A DNA stretch of 64,000 nucleotides, taken from positions 62,001 through 126,000 of the forward strand of contig JAEEJS010000048.1 of the NCBI GenBank assembly GCA_016282015.1, written 5' to 3'. The stretch's first letter is position 1, and each line of letters opens with the position of its first letter. Under the pieces are notes generated by a model. It was not told the origin of the DNA and searched no databases. It saw only the letters and a list, made by a program, of their open reading frames with translations. Shown here in pieces: positions 18,537-27,284 of this stretch. A program made the translations under genes and the position numbers. The DNA is from Bacteroidales bacterium (GTDB lineage: Bacteria; Bacteroidota; Bacteroidia; Bacteroidales; F082).

Positions 18537-20463
18537 GAAATTCTCACTTATCATATTATTCACCCTTATCGGCATGATTGCCGGACAAGCTCAGGAATAC
18601 CTTACAGGTTTTAACGGAGGTTTCCCTGAAGAACCGCAACAGAAGCTGCGTACGGACGAAGCTGTGAGCCTGCCGTTTTTTGACGATTTCACCAATAAGG
18701 GTAAATATCCGGATGCCACAAAATGGCAGCCGGGCAATGTGTTTGTCAACTCGGGATTTCCTATGATGCCTGTCAACTACCGCGCCGCTACACTGGACGT
18801 GATAGACGAGTTCGGCAAGGTGTATTCCAGAGGCAGCAGCTCTCCTTTCATTGGCGATTCCCTGCTTTCGGTGAAGATACGTCTGGACAGCATAGGAGGT
18901 CAGGCCTTGACAGCAGCCGACTCGCTGTATTTCAGCTTTTACTACCAACCGGGTGGCTTTGGCGACTGCCCCGACCGCGACGACTCACTGGTGCTTCAGT
19001 TCGGCTATGGCTACGACGAAGTAGTTTACGACTCGGTTAACCAATATTATGTGACAGTCAGAAAGACCGGATGGAAGCAAGTCTGGGCCACCAAAGGTGT
19101 GGAACTCGACACCTTCCTGCTCGATTGCGACGACAACCAATACTTCAAAAAGGTGATGATTCCTATCACGGACTCATGCTACTTTGTGGAGGATTTCAGA
19201 GTGTTGTTCTTTAATTATGGCACCATGCCTTACGTCATGTATGCCAATGACAGGAGCAACATGGATATTTGGAATATAGATCTCGTCTATCTGGATGTTG
19301 ACAGAAGCTTGGAGGAAGACACCTATCCTCTGGTCGGCTTTACCCACACAGCCCCATCCATGTTGAAGCGTTATCAGGCTATGCCTTACAAGCACTACAA
19401 GGAGAATCCCATCAATGAGTTCGATGTTGAGGGCTTCGAGCTGTATCTTACAAATCTGGATGTCAATATGCATCAGGTTAAGTATACCTGCGAGATAGAG
19501 GATAACAACTCAGGTTGGGCTTATTCGTACGAGGCCAGTCCGTTTTTGCTTGAGCAGTATCAGGTGTCTGGTGTAGAACAGCATCATATGCACCTGGATG
19601 GCTTTATCTATCCGTACGATGTACCGGCGGACAGCACTTCATTCACTATCCGTCACTATATCGAGGTGGTGGACGAGCACGGTGACGAGGTTGCTGGCGA
19701 CTCCATAATACGTCATCAGGGATTTTACAATTACTTCGCCTACGATGACGGTACTCCTGAAATGGGCTACGGTCTGGTTCCGGACGACACCTATTTCGCG
19801 GCACAGTTCCAAGTGTCCATGCTGGATACTCTGGGCGGAGTGCAGATGTTGTTCAACCGTACATTCGAAGATGCCAATTACAACTTCTTCGACATAGTGG
19901 TGTGGCGCGACAACAACGGCAAACCGGGTGAGATAATATACACTCTTGCTGATCAGCGTCCCGAATGGAACGACAGCCTTATCTACAACTACTCGTTTTA
20001 CAAATTTGACGAAGTGGTGAAGGTGAACAGCGTGTTCTATGTGGGCGTGCGCCAGCAGTATTCCAAGAGCATTAACATAGGTTACGACTCTTCGGTCGAC
20101 AATCATCAGTATAATTTCTATGATGTGGGCGAAGGCTGGAAGAACAGTTCTTTCCCGGGTTCCCTGATGATACGTCCGGTGATGGGAAAACATGCCTATA
20201 TGGTAGGAGTGGGTGAGAATCAGGATGTGGTGAGCAATCTGACGGTTTATCCGAATCCGGCCTCCAGTGTGATACATCTGGATGGTGTGGATGAATACAA
20301 TTGTAAGGAAATATTCATTTATGACCTTGCCGGAAGATCTGTCGGACAGTACAATTACAGCCCTGAGCTTAATGTGGAGAGTTTGTCAGAGGGCGTTTAT
20401 TTCTTAAAGGTCGTTGACAAAAATGGCGGTTATAGAACTGCTAAACTGTTGATATCCAAATAA
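18529..20463 (+). CDS. secreted protein with T9SS type A sorting domain
   Basis: A 644-residue exported protein: signal peptide MNKKFSLIILFTLIGMIAGQAQ, a long beta-rich region with several jelly-roll-like stretches (for example SLPFFDDFTNKGKYPD), and a C-terminal T9SS type A domain of about 75 residues starting at NLTVYPNPASSVIHLDG and ending TAKLLISK. The cargo should cross the outer membrane by the T9SS and be surface-attached or released. No catalytic motif is recognised. The ATG overlaps the PASTA gene by eight bases, and the RluD gene follows after seven, so these are likely one operon. A longer in-frame start inside the PASTA gene would lack a signal peptide. Confidence 0.87.
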   Translation: MNKKFSLIILFTLIGMIAGQAQEYLTGFNGGFPEEPQQKLRTDEAVSLPFFDDFTNKGKYPDATKWQPGNVFVNSGFPMMPVNYRAATLDVIDEFGKVYSRGSSSPFIGDSLLSVKIRLDSIGGQALTAADSLYFSFYYQPGGFGDCPDRDDSLVLQFGYGYDEVVYDSVNQYYVTVRKTGWKQVWATKGVELDTFLLDCDDNQYFKKVMIPITDSCYFVEDFRVLFFNYGTMPYVMYANDRSNMDIWNIDLVYLDVDRSLEEDTYPLVGFTHTAPSMLKRYQAMPYKHYKENPINEFDVEGFELYLTNLDVNMHQVKYTCEIEDNNSGWAYSYEASPFLLEQYQVSGVEQHHMHLDGFIYPYDVPADSTSFTIRHYIEVVDEHGDEVAGDSIIRHQGFYNYFAYDDGTPEMGYGLVPDDTYFAAQFQVSMLDTLGGVQMLFNRTFEDANYNFFDIVVWRDNNGKPGEIIYTLADQRPEWNDSLIYNYSFYKFDEVVKVNSVFYVGVRQQYSKSINIGYDSSVDNHQYNFYDVGEGWKNSSFPGSLMIRPVMGKHAYMVGVGENQDVVSNLTVYPNPASSVIHLDGVDEYNCKEIFIYDLAGRSVGQYNYSPELNVESLSEGVYFLKVVDKNGGYRTAKLLISK

Positions 20464-20470
20464 ATCGAAT

Positions 20471-21523
20471 ATGTCTGAAGATTTTGTGGGAGTTCTTGGC
20501 GACAATGGTGAGGAAAGTACCGAGCTTTTCGAACATTTCCGCATAGTGGCTGACAAAGGTCAGACTTTGGTCAGGGTCGACAAATTCCTGCAGAACCGTT
20601 TGGAGAATGTGTCACGCAACCGTGTGCAGAATGCGGCCAAAGCCGGCAGCATACTGGTTAACGACAAGCCGGTGAAATCCAACTACAAGGTGAAGCCTTT
20701 CGATGTGGTGACAGTGGTTCTGGCTTATCCGCCGCGCGAAATCGTCATCACTCCCGAAAACATACCCCTGGAGGTGGTCTACGAAGATGAAGATGTCATA
20801 GTGGTCAACAAACAGGCCGGTTTGGTGGTGCATCCCGGACACGGCAACTTTGACGGCACTTTACTCAATGCTTTAGCCTATCATTTCAAAGAGAACGGTT
20901 CGAAAGTGGAAAACGGCTTCGGCTATCTGGTGCACCGCATAGACAAGGATACCACCGGTTTGATGATAGTGGCCAAGAACGAGACAGCACAGACAGTGCT
21001 GGCAGCTCAGTTTTTCGAACATTCCATCACGCGACGCTACCAGGCTTTGGTTTGGGGCGACTTCTCTGAGGACGAGGGCACCATAGAGGGGAATATCGGA
21101 CGCTCGGTTCGCGACCGTGTCGCTATGGCCGTTTATCCGGATGGCAGTCAAGGAAAGGATGCCGTGACGCATTACAGGGTATTGGAGAGGTTCAACTACG
21201 TCACTTTGGTGGAATGCCGCCTTGAGACCGGTCGCACACACCAGATCCGCGTGCACATGCAGTACGCCGGACATCCGTTGTTCAACGACGCTCTTTACGG
21301 TGGTGACCGTATCTTGAAAGGAACCACTTTTACAAAATACCGTCAGTTCATTGACAATTGCTTCAACGAGATACCTCGTCACTGCCTTCATGCCAAGGTA
21401 CTGGGTTTTGTGCATCCCACAACAGGCAAACAGATGCTGTTCGACTCGGAGCTACCGGCCGACATGCAGGCTGTATTGGCAAAATGGAGGACTTATCTCA
21501 AAACCAGAACAGAAGAAAATTAA
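20471..21523 (+). CDS. RluA-family rRNA pseudouridine synthase (RluD type)
   Basis: Isomerises uridine to pseudouridine in 23S rRNA. The 350-residue protein starts with an acidic tail, then an S4 RNA-binding domain (about 34-90: VRVDKFLQNRLENVSRNRVQNAAKAG). The catalytic domain follows, with VVNKQAGLVVHPGHGN and the active-site motif HRIDKDTTGLMIVAKN (catalytic Asp), and then LETGRTHQIRVHM. The domain order fits RluD, which modifies helix 69, but RluC-like specificity cannot be excluded. It probably shares a transcript with the upstream T9SS cargo gene and with hldD, which starts 12 bases after it. Confidence 0.93.
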   Translation: MSEDFVGVLGDNGEESTELFEHFRIVADKGQTLVRVDKFLQNRLENVSRNRVQNAAKAGSILVNDKPVKSNYKVKPFDVVTVVLAYPPREIVITPENIPLEVVYEDEDVIVVNKQAGLVVHPGHGNFDGTLLNALAYHFKENGSKVENGFGYLVHRIDKDTTGLMIVAKNETAQTVLAAQFFEHSITRRYQALVWGDFSEDEGTIEGNIGRSVRDRVAMAVYPDGSQGKDAVTHYRVLERFNYVTLVECRLETGRTHQIRVHMQYAGHPLFNDALYGGDRILKGTTFTKYRQFIDNCFNEIPRHCLHAKVLGFVHPTTGKQMLFDSELPADMQAVLAKWRTYLKTRTEEN

Positions 21524-21535
21524 AAACATAATATT

Positions 21536-22501
21536 ATGATAGTTATCACAGGCGCAGCGGGATTCATTGCGAGTGTTGTGGCAGGATGCCTCAACCAACA
21601 AGGTAGATACGACCTTGTGCTCGTTGACGATTTCTCGAAAAAACAAAAGGAAAGAAACTATATCAACAAACAATATCAGCTTCTTCTCGACAGAAAGGAG
21701 CTTCACAGCTGGTTGAAAGACAATCACGACAAGGTTGATTTTGTGGTGCATTTGGGGGCCCGTACCGACACTACCGAGTTTGACTGGAATGTGTTCATTG
21801 AGCTCAATGTGGATTACACAGAGCGTTTGTGGACACTATGCACAGAGTATCAGATTCCTTTGGTGTACGCATCAAGCGCCGCCACCTACGGCGGCGGCGA
21901 GCTGGGCTACAACGACAGCCACGACGTGGTCGAAAAACTGCAGCCGCTCAATCCTTACGGACGCTCCAAAAATGAGATAGACAAATGGATACTCAAGCAG
22001 GAGAAGTGCCCTCCGTTCTGGGCTGGCTTGAAGTTCTTTAATGTATATGGTCCGAACGAGTATCACAAAGGCCGCATGGCTTCAGTCATACTGCATTCAT
22101 TCCATCAGATACAGGATACAGGTGAGGTCAAACTGTTCCGTTCACACCGTCCCGATTTCAAAGACGGCCAGCAGCTGCGCGACTTCATCTATGTGAAAGA
22201 CATAGCTTCGGTCATACTTTTCCTCATTGAGAAACGTCCTGAAAGCGGCTTGTATAATCTCGGCACCGGTCATGCCCGTTCGTTCTACGACTTGGCGGCC
22301 AACACCTTCAAGGCGATGGGGAAGGATGTCAATATCAAGTTTATCGACACTCCGCTTGACATACGCGACAAATACCAGTATTTCACTGAGGCCAATATGG
22401 AGAAGCTCCGTAAAGCAGGGTACGACAAACCGTTCACCTCGCTCGAAGACGGAGTGTTTGACTATGTTACGAATTACTTGTTAAAGGATAAAACTTTTTA
22501 A
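21536..22501 (+). CDS. hldD: ADP-L-glycero-D-manno-heptose 6-epimerase
   Basis: Makes ADP-L-glycero-D-manno-heptose, the donor for LPS inner-core heptose. The 321-residue extended-SDR protein has GAAGFIASV at the N-terminus for NADP, HLGARTDTTE (the Thr-Asp-Thr region characteristic of HldD), SSAATYGGGELGYND and the catalytic YGRSK. KFFNVYGPNEYHKGRMASV binds the heptose. The heptose-7-phosphate kinase of the same pathway lies at the other end of the window. The gene ends just before a 20-bp palindrome. Confidence 0.94.
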   Translation: MIVITGAAGFIASVVAGCLNQQGRYDLVLVDDFSKKQKERNYINKQYQLLLDRKELHSWLKDNHDKVDFVVHLGARTDTTEFDWNVFIELNVDYTERLWTLCTEYQIPLVYASSAATYGGGELGYNDSHDVVEKLQPLNPYGRSKNEIDKWILKQEKCPPFWAGLKFFNVYGPNEYHKGRMASVILHSFHQIQDTGEVKLFRSHRPDFKDGQQLRDFIYVKDIASVILFLIEKRPESGLYNLGTGHARSFYDLAANTFKAMGKDVNIKFIDTPLDIRDKYQYFTEANMEKLRKAGYDKPFTSLEDGVFDYVTNYLLKDKTF

Positions 22502-22507
22502 TTTTGA

Positions 22508-22556
22508 AAGTTGACAGTTGAGAGTTAATCAAAATTAACTTTCAACTGTCAACTGT
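22508..22556. repeat. palindromic heptad array (AGTT x3 / AACT x3)
   Basis: Three 7-base units with an AGTT core (G at 22510, 22517, 22524) are followed by three units with an AACT core (C at 22539, 22546, 22553). They form an inverted repeat of 20 bp with one mismatch around a CAAA loop. No T-run follows on either side, so it is not a standard intrinsic terminator. It covers the merR stop codon and last residues. Confidence 0.75.
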
Positions 22557-22888
22557 TTCTGCTTCTCTGCCAGCTGTTTGTCCAAGTCGACCAGGAATTC
22601 TCTGGCATCGTTCAGAGTCCGAATCATCAGGGCATTTTCCTCCAGTTTGTTGAATTTGGTCTTCATGGCGTCTTTTGCACCCTGAATGGTGTAGCCTTTA
22701 ACCTTTACCAACTGATAGATTATCTGGAGATAGCGCAAGTCGCGCTCGGTGTAGAGTCTGTTGCCCTTTGTGCTTTTGCGCGGCCGAAGCACGTCAAACT
22801 CGCTCTCCCAGTAGCGTATGGTGGATGTCTGTACGTTGAACATATCCGCCACTTCGCCGATTCGGTAATATAACTTCTTGATTTCCAT
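22535..22888 (-). CDS. MerR-family transcriptional regulator
   Basis: A 117-residue protein with an N-terminal winged helix: YYRIGEVADMFNVQTSTIRYWESEF (helix-turn-helix, about 8-32) and RLYTERDLRYLQIIYQLVK (wing and second helix pair). A coiled-coil tail follows with no effector domain and no cysteines for metal sensing. Such short MerR proteins next to an M23 peptidase are common in Bacteroidales. It begins one base after the M23 stop, so the two form an operon. Its last residues (QLTVES) and stop are encoded inside the heptad palindrome. Target unknown. Confidence 0.9.
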   Translation of the reverse strand: MEIKKLYYRIGEVADMFNVQTSTIRYWESEFDVLRPRKSTKGNRLYTERDLRYLQIIYQLVKVKGYTIQGAKDAMKTKFNKLEENALMIRTLNDAREFLVDLDKQLAEKQKQLTVES

Positions 22889-22889
22889 A

Positions 22890-23861
22890 TCAATCCATTG
22901 TCATTGATTGCTGCTCGGATAAAACGAGAATAGTCTCGTATTCCTCTGGCGTAATATCGTTATAGAAGAAGTCGACAGGGTTGATGGCCTTGCCGTTCTT
23001 GATAACTTCGTAATGAAGGTGAGGTGCAGTCGATTTGCCTGTGTTGCCCACCAGTGCAATGTTTTCGCCTCGTGTCACCTTTTGACCGGTCTTGACAAGG
23101 GCTTTCTGAATATGTGCATAACGTGTCTTGTAGCCATATCCGTGGTTTACAAGCACGTAGTTGCCATATCCGTTGCTGCCCGTAACCACTTTTTCCACCA
23201 CTCCGTCGCCTGTGCAGTAGATCTTGGTGCCCATGGGTGCGCTGAAGTCAGTGCCGCTATGCATTTTCTGCACCTTGTAGAACGGGTCGGTACGATGTCC
23301 GAAATGCGAGGAAATTCTGTAGATATCAACGTCTTTTACAGGCATGATTGCCGGGATGCAGCTCAACATTTCAGATTTTCTGGCAGCCATATCGTAAACC
23401 TCGTCGAACGACTGCGACTGAACCAGCATCTGGCTTTCAAGCATGTCGAGTTTTTGGGTTGTTTCCTTAACTATCTCGGAGTTGTCATAGCCTTCAAGAG
23501 CAAGATAACGGTTTGAACCGCCATGACCGGCTTTTCTCATCGAAGCCGGTATCGGGTCGGCTTCAAAAATCATTCGGTAGATATTGTCGTCGCGGTCCTG
23601 CATCTCGCCGAGCATGTTGTCGATAGACTGTAATCTGCTGTTTATGATATCGTATTGAAGCTGCATGAACTCCAGTTCACGAGCCTGCATGCGCTCTTTC
23701 GGCGTTCCAATTGTGTTTTGGATGAGTAGCATGACGGCAAAACCTACTATGCCAGCTGTGAAAATAAAAACTGACAGTCTCCACAACCGTTTAGCCTTTG
23801 ATGGCTTATATTCTTCGTAATCAAGCGTTTGTGGATTGTAGATATATTTTTTAATTGCCAT
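22890..23861 (-). CDS. M23-family (LytM/NlpD-type) murein endopeptidase, membrane-anchored
   Basis: A 323-residue protein: cytoplasmic tail with YIYNPQTLDYEEY, one membrane helix at about 31-50, a coiled coil at about 55-155, then a peptidase domain with zinc ligands in HFGHRTDP, KMHSGTDFSAP (HxxxD) and HLHYEV. All metal and catalytic residues are present, so it should cleave peptide cross-links in peptidoglycan. The coiled coil suggests regulation by a partner, as in FtsEX-EnvC. Cotranscribed with merR. Confidence 0.94.
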   Translation of the reverse strand: MAIKKYIYNPQTLDYEEYKPSKAKRLWRLSVFIFTAGIVGFAVMLLIQNTIGTPKERMQARELEFMQLQYDIINSRLQSIDNMLGEMQDRDDNIYRMIFEADPIPASMRKAGHGGSNRYLALEGYDNSEIVKETTQKLDMLESQMLVQSQSFDEVYDMAARKSEMLSCIPAIMPVKDVDIYRISSHFGHRTDPFYKVQKMHSGTDFSAPMGTKIYCTGDGVVEKVVTGSNGYGNYVLVNHGYGYKTRYAHIQKALVKTGQKVTRGENIALVGNTGKSTAPHLHYEVIKNGKAINPVDFFYNDITPEEYETILVLSEQQSMTMD

Positions 23862-23911
23862 TAAAATCTCGTTTTTTATACGATAAACGATTTATTTACG
23901 TTTTTAAAGTG

Positions 23912-23919
23912 CAAAGATA
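23912..23919 (-). promoter_or_regulatory. Bacteroidota -7 element for the M23-merR operon
   Basis: TATCTTTG on the minus strand, about 50 bases upstream of the M23 ATG. Its divergent partner for alaS lies 14 bases away. Confidence 0.55.
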
Positions 23920-23932
23920 ATAATTTTTTTGT

Positions 23933-23940
23933 TAACTTTG
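23933..23940 (+). promoter_or_regulatory. Bacteroidota -7 element for alaS
   Basis: TAACTTTG, a full match to TAnnTTTG, 31 bases before the alaS ATG. No clear -33 element. Confidence 0.55.
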
Positions 23941-23971
23941 CCAGATTTTTTTAGTGAAATATTAGAAAGTA

Positions 23972-26590
23972 ATGAAAGCTAGCGAAATTCGTAAGAGTTT
24001 TTTGGATTTTTTTCAGTCAAAAGAGCACCTTGTAGTGCCTTCGGCACCAATAGTTGTAAAGAATGATCCTACCTTGATGTTCACCAATGCGGGTATGAAT
24101 CAGTTTAAGGATGTTTTCTTGGGTAACAACCCTCGCAAGGCTCCGCGTGTGACTGATATCCAAAAGTGTCTGCGTGTGTCCGGTAAGCACAACGACTTGG
24201 AGGAAGTGGGCCGTGACACTTATCATCACACCATGTTCGAAATGATGGGTAACTGGTCGTTCGGCGACTATTTCAAGAAGGAAGCCATAGCATGGGCTTG
24301 GGAGTTCCTGACTGAAGTGATGAAGATAGACAAGGACAAACTCTATGTCACGGTGTTCGGTGGAGACCAAAAAGACGGTATGTCGCCCGACAACGAGGCT
24401 TACGAATACTGGAAGGAGCATGTGGATGAGTCAAGAATCATCTACGGTTCAAAGAAAGACAATTTCTGGGAGATGGGTGAGACAGGCCCTTGTGGACCTT
24501 GTTCCGAAATCCACATTGACATACGCGACGAGGAAGCCCGCAAGAAGATCAACGGCCGTGACCTTGTCAACAAAGACGATCCGGAAGTCATTGAAATTTG
24601 GAACCTGGTGTTCATGCAATACAACCGTTTGGCTAACGGCTCTCTGGTTGACCTCCCGGCCAAACATGTCGACACAGGCATGGGATTTGAACGTCTGGTC
24701 CGTGTGATGCAGGGCAAAAAGTCGAACTACGACACCGACGTGTTCACACCTATAATTAATGAGATTTCCAAGCTTTCTGGCATAGAATACGGCAAAGAGG
24801 CCAAGAGCGACATAGCCATGCGCGTCGTCGCTGACCACCTCCGTGCGGTCAGCTTCGCCATTGCCGACGGCCAGTTGCCGTCCAACAATGGCGCCGGCTA
24901 CGTCATCCGCCGTATCCTCCGCCGCGCCGTGCGTTACGGCTACACCTTCCTGAAGTTCACCGAGCCCTTCGTTTACAACCTGCTGCCGGTGCTCGTCAGA
25001 GAGATGGGTGAGCAATATCCTGAAATCAAGACACAGCAGACTCTGGTCTCTAAAGTGATATATGAAGAAGAAGCTTCGTTCTTGCGTACTCTAGCACTCG
25101 GTATCAAGCGCTTCGAGAACTATGTCGAGCAGAACAAAGGTGCCAAGCTCATAGACGGCGCTTTCGCTTTCGAGCTGTTCGACACCTACGGTTTCCCTGT
25201 CGATTTGACCAACCTTATGGCAGAGGAGAAAGGCCTGGAGGTGGATATGGAAGGCTTTAACGCCAACCTGAAGGAGCAGAAAGACCGTTCGCGCAAGGCA
25301 GCCGAGAAGATGTCGGGCGACTGGGTGGTGCTCATCAACGATGACAAACCTACATGTTTTGTGGGTTATACCGATATGGAATGCCAGGCCAAGATAGTGA
25401 AGTTCAGAGAAGTGGTTGCCAAAGGCAAGAAACATTTTGAGATAGTTCTGGACAAGACTCCGTTCTATGCCGAGATGGGCGGTCAGGTGGGTGATAAAGG
25501 CGTTTTGGTATCGGAGAACGAGACACTCAACGTGATAAATACCGTTAAGGAAAACGACCTGAGCATACATATTACCGACAGCCTGCCGCAGCAGCCGGAG
25601 GCAGTGTTCACAGCCAAGGTCGATGTGGAAAGACGTCTCAAGATTGAGGCTAACCATACAGCCACACACTTGATGCATGCAGCTCTTCGCCAGGTTCTTG
25701 GGACACATGTTGAGCAAAAGGGTTCTATGGTCGACGACGAACGTCTGCGTTTCGACTTCAGCCACTTCGCCAAGATGAGCGATGAGGAGATTCACCAAGT
25801 CGAGACCATAGTCAATCAGAAAATCAGGGAAGATCTGCAGAACGACACAGCCGTAGACGTCCCGGTGGACGAGGCCCGCAAGATGGGTGCCATGGCACTG
25901 TTCGGCGAGAAATATGGCGACAAGGTACGCGTGGTTACTTTCGGTAAGGACTATTCGTGCGAGCTCTGCGGAGGTACACATATAGCTTCGACAGGCCGCA
26001 TCGGCTCGTTCAAGATTATGAGCGAAAGCGCCATAGCAGCCGGTGTGCGTCGTATAGAGGCCATCACAGGCGAGGCGGTGATAGACTACCTCGACGCTCA
26101 GATTGATACTCTAAACAAGGTAAAAGCTATAGTCAAGCAGTCGGGCGATGTGGTCAAGGCAGTGGAAACTCTGTCGGCCCAGAACTCGCAGCTGCAGAAG
26201 AAGATAGAGTCCATGATGATGGCTCAGGCCGTCAGCGACGCCAGAAACGCCTACGACAAGGCTGCGGAATGGGAAGGCCATAAGGTTGTGGTCGCCCGTG
26301 TAGACGCCGACATGAACCAGATGCGCAACATAGCTGCGGCATTGAAGGACATAGACGCCGAAGCTGTGGCCGTCATGGGCGGAGTGTTCGAAGAAAAACC
26401 AGCTCTCTGTGTGATGTTGCCTCAGAGTCTCGTTGATGGCAAGCACCTCGACGCCGCCGCCATGGTGCGCGAGGCAGCCAAGGAGATCCAAGGTGGCGGC
26501 GGCGGTCAAAAGACCCTCGCCACAGCTGGCGGTAAGAATGCTTCAGGCATCGACAAAGCCATGGATATTTTGAAGAACAGTTTTAAATAA
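23972..26590 (+). CDS. alaS: alanyl-tRNA synthetase
   Basis: Charges tRNA-Ala and edits mischarged Ser/Gly. The 872-residue protein is full length: class II catalytic core from SEIRKSFLDFFQSKEH with FTNAGMNQFKD and MGNWSFGDYFKKEA, tRNA-recognition middle, editing domain with HTATHLMHAALRQVLG (about 560) and CELCGGTHI (about 665), and a C-terminal coiled coil plus C-Ala domain ending with GGGGGQKTLATAGGKN. Monocistronic promoter visible; the next gene starts four bases after the stop. Confidence 0.98.
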   Translation: MKASEIRKSFLDFFQSKEHLVVPSAPIVVKNDPTLMFTNAGMNQFKDVFLGNNPRKAPRVTDIQKCLRVSGKHNDLEEVGRDTYHHTMFEMMGNWSFGDYFKKEAIAWAWEFLTEVMKIDKDKLYVTVFGGDQKDGMSPDNEAYEYWKEHVDESRIIYGSKKDNFWEMGETGPCGPCSEIHIDIRDEEARKKINGRDLVNKDDPEVIEIWNLVFMQYNRLANGSLVDLPAKHVDTGMGFERLVRVMQGKKSNYDTDVFTPIINEISKLSGIEYGKEAKSDIAMRVVADHLRAVSFAIADGQLPSNNGAGYVIRRILRRAVRYGYTFLKFTEPFVYNLLPVLVREMGEQYPEIKTQQTLVSKVIYEEEASFLRTLALGIKRFENYVEQNKGAKLIDGAFAFELFDTYGFPVDLTNLMAEEKGLEVDMEGFNANLKEQKDRSRKAAEKMSGDWVVLINDDKPTCFVGYTDMECQAKIVKFREVVAKGKKHFEIVLDKTPFYAEMGGQVGDKGVLVSENETLNVINTVKENDLSIHITDSLPQQPEAVFTAKVDVERRLKIEANHTATHLMHAALRQVLGTHVEQKGSMVDDERLRFDFSHFAKMSDEEIHQVETIVNQKIREDLQNDTAVDVPVDEARKMGAMALFGEKYGDKVRVVTFGKDYSCELCGGTHIASTGRIGSFKIMSESAIAAGVRRIEAITGEAVIDYLDAQIDTLNKVKAIVKQSGDVVKAVETLSAQNSQLQKKIESMMMAQAVSDARNAYDKAAEWEGHKVVVARVDADMNQMRNIAAALKDIDAEAVAVMGGVFEEKPALCVMLPQSLVDGKHLDAAAMVREAAKEIQGGGGGQKTLATAGGKNASGIDKAMDILKNSFK

Positions 26591-26594
26591 GAAG

Positions 26595-27284
26595 GTGAAT
26601 AAAAGGTTTATAATAAGTGTAGTCGCCATCATAGGATTGGTAGCTCTGTTCTTCGCCGGTTGCAAGAAAAACAACCACGATACCCTTGTGGCATTGGGCG
26701 ATGAGCATTACATGAAAACCATCGACAGCGTCTATCCCAAGAAATATCGCGACGTGTGGCACACCATAAAGCCGACGGCGTCGGTCAATGACCCTACATA
26801 CGACAAAGTGTACGAAGGCATATTCCCGCCTGATATCACTGGCGAATACCTGATGCAGGGCATATTCGTGAACGGCAACGACAGCACTATAGAGAATAGC
26901 GGCATACACAAACCTGTCCCGTACAACCAGTATCCTCCGCAACAGACTGTTCAGCTTAAAGTCTTATCACAAAAGAACGGTATAGCCAAGTTGAAGTACA
27001 TAGAACAGTATCCGGGTATGATAATACCATCGGAATACGACGTTGATACAGCCTATGTCTATGGTTATAAAGACGGCACAGACGGCTATTTCACTCTGGT
27101 CTTCGATTTGCACGATGAGTCTTACGGACAGGATAACCATCTGGGCATACTGATATCCGGCAAACATACCGAAGACGGCATCTACGGTATCAACAAATGG
27201 AAACTGTTCAAGTCTGGCAGCAGTAACTACGTTGAAGGCGGTCAGCATTATTATTATGACGATTTTGCGGAGAACGATGAGTAA
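26595..27284 (+). CDS. hypothetical lipoprotein
   Basis: A 229-residue protein starting at a GTG, with a signal peptide ending in the lipobox FFAGC (Cys23) and a mature start CKKNNHD. The rest is Tyr/Asp-rich with repeated short strands (GEYLMQGIFVNGNDS, DTAYVYGYKDGTDGYF) suggesting a beta-sandwich. I do not recognise the family. It follows alaS by four bases and overlaps the next gene, an outer-membrane barrel, by eight bases. The lipoprotein-barrel pair may work together at the outer membrane, but function is unknown. Confidence 0.75.
   Translation: MNKRFIISVVAIIGLVALFFAGCKKNNHDTLVALGDEHYMKTIDSVYPKKYRDVWHTIKPTASVNDPTYDKVYEGIFPPDITGEYLMQGIFVNGNDSTIENSGIHKPVPYNQYPPQQTVQLKVLSQKNGIAKLKYIEQYPGMIIPSEYDVDTAYVYGYKDGTDGYFTLVFDLHDESYGQDNHLGILISGKHTEDGIYGINKWKLFKSGSSNYVEGGQHYYYDDFAENDE

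Noticed and set aside
22508-22556. Simple bidirectional terminator between hldD and merR
   Set aside because: The hairpin is strong, but neither side has a T-run; the internal 7-base periodicity suggests a different kind of element.
25091-25981. 296-codon open frame opposite alaS
   Set aside because: Antisense to conserved AlaS motifs; no independent support.
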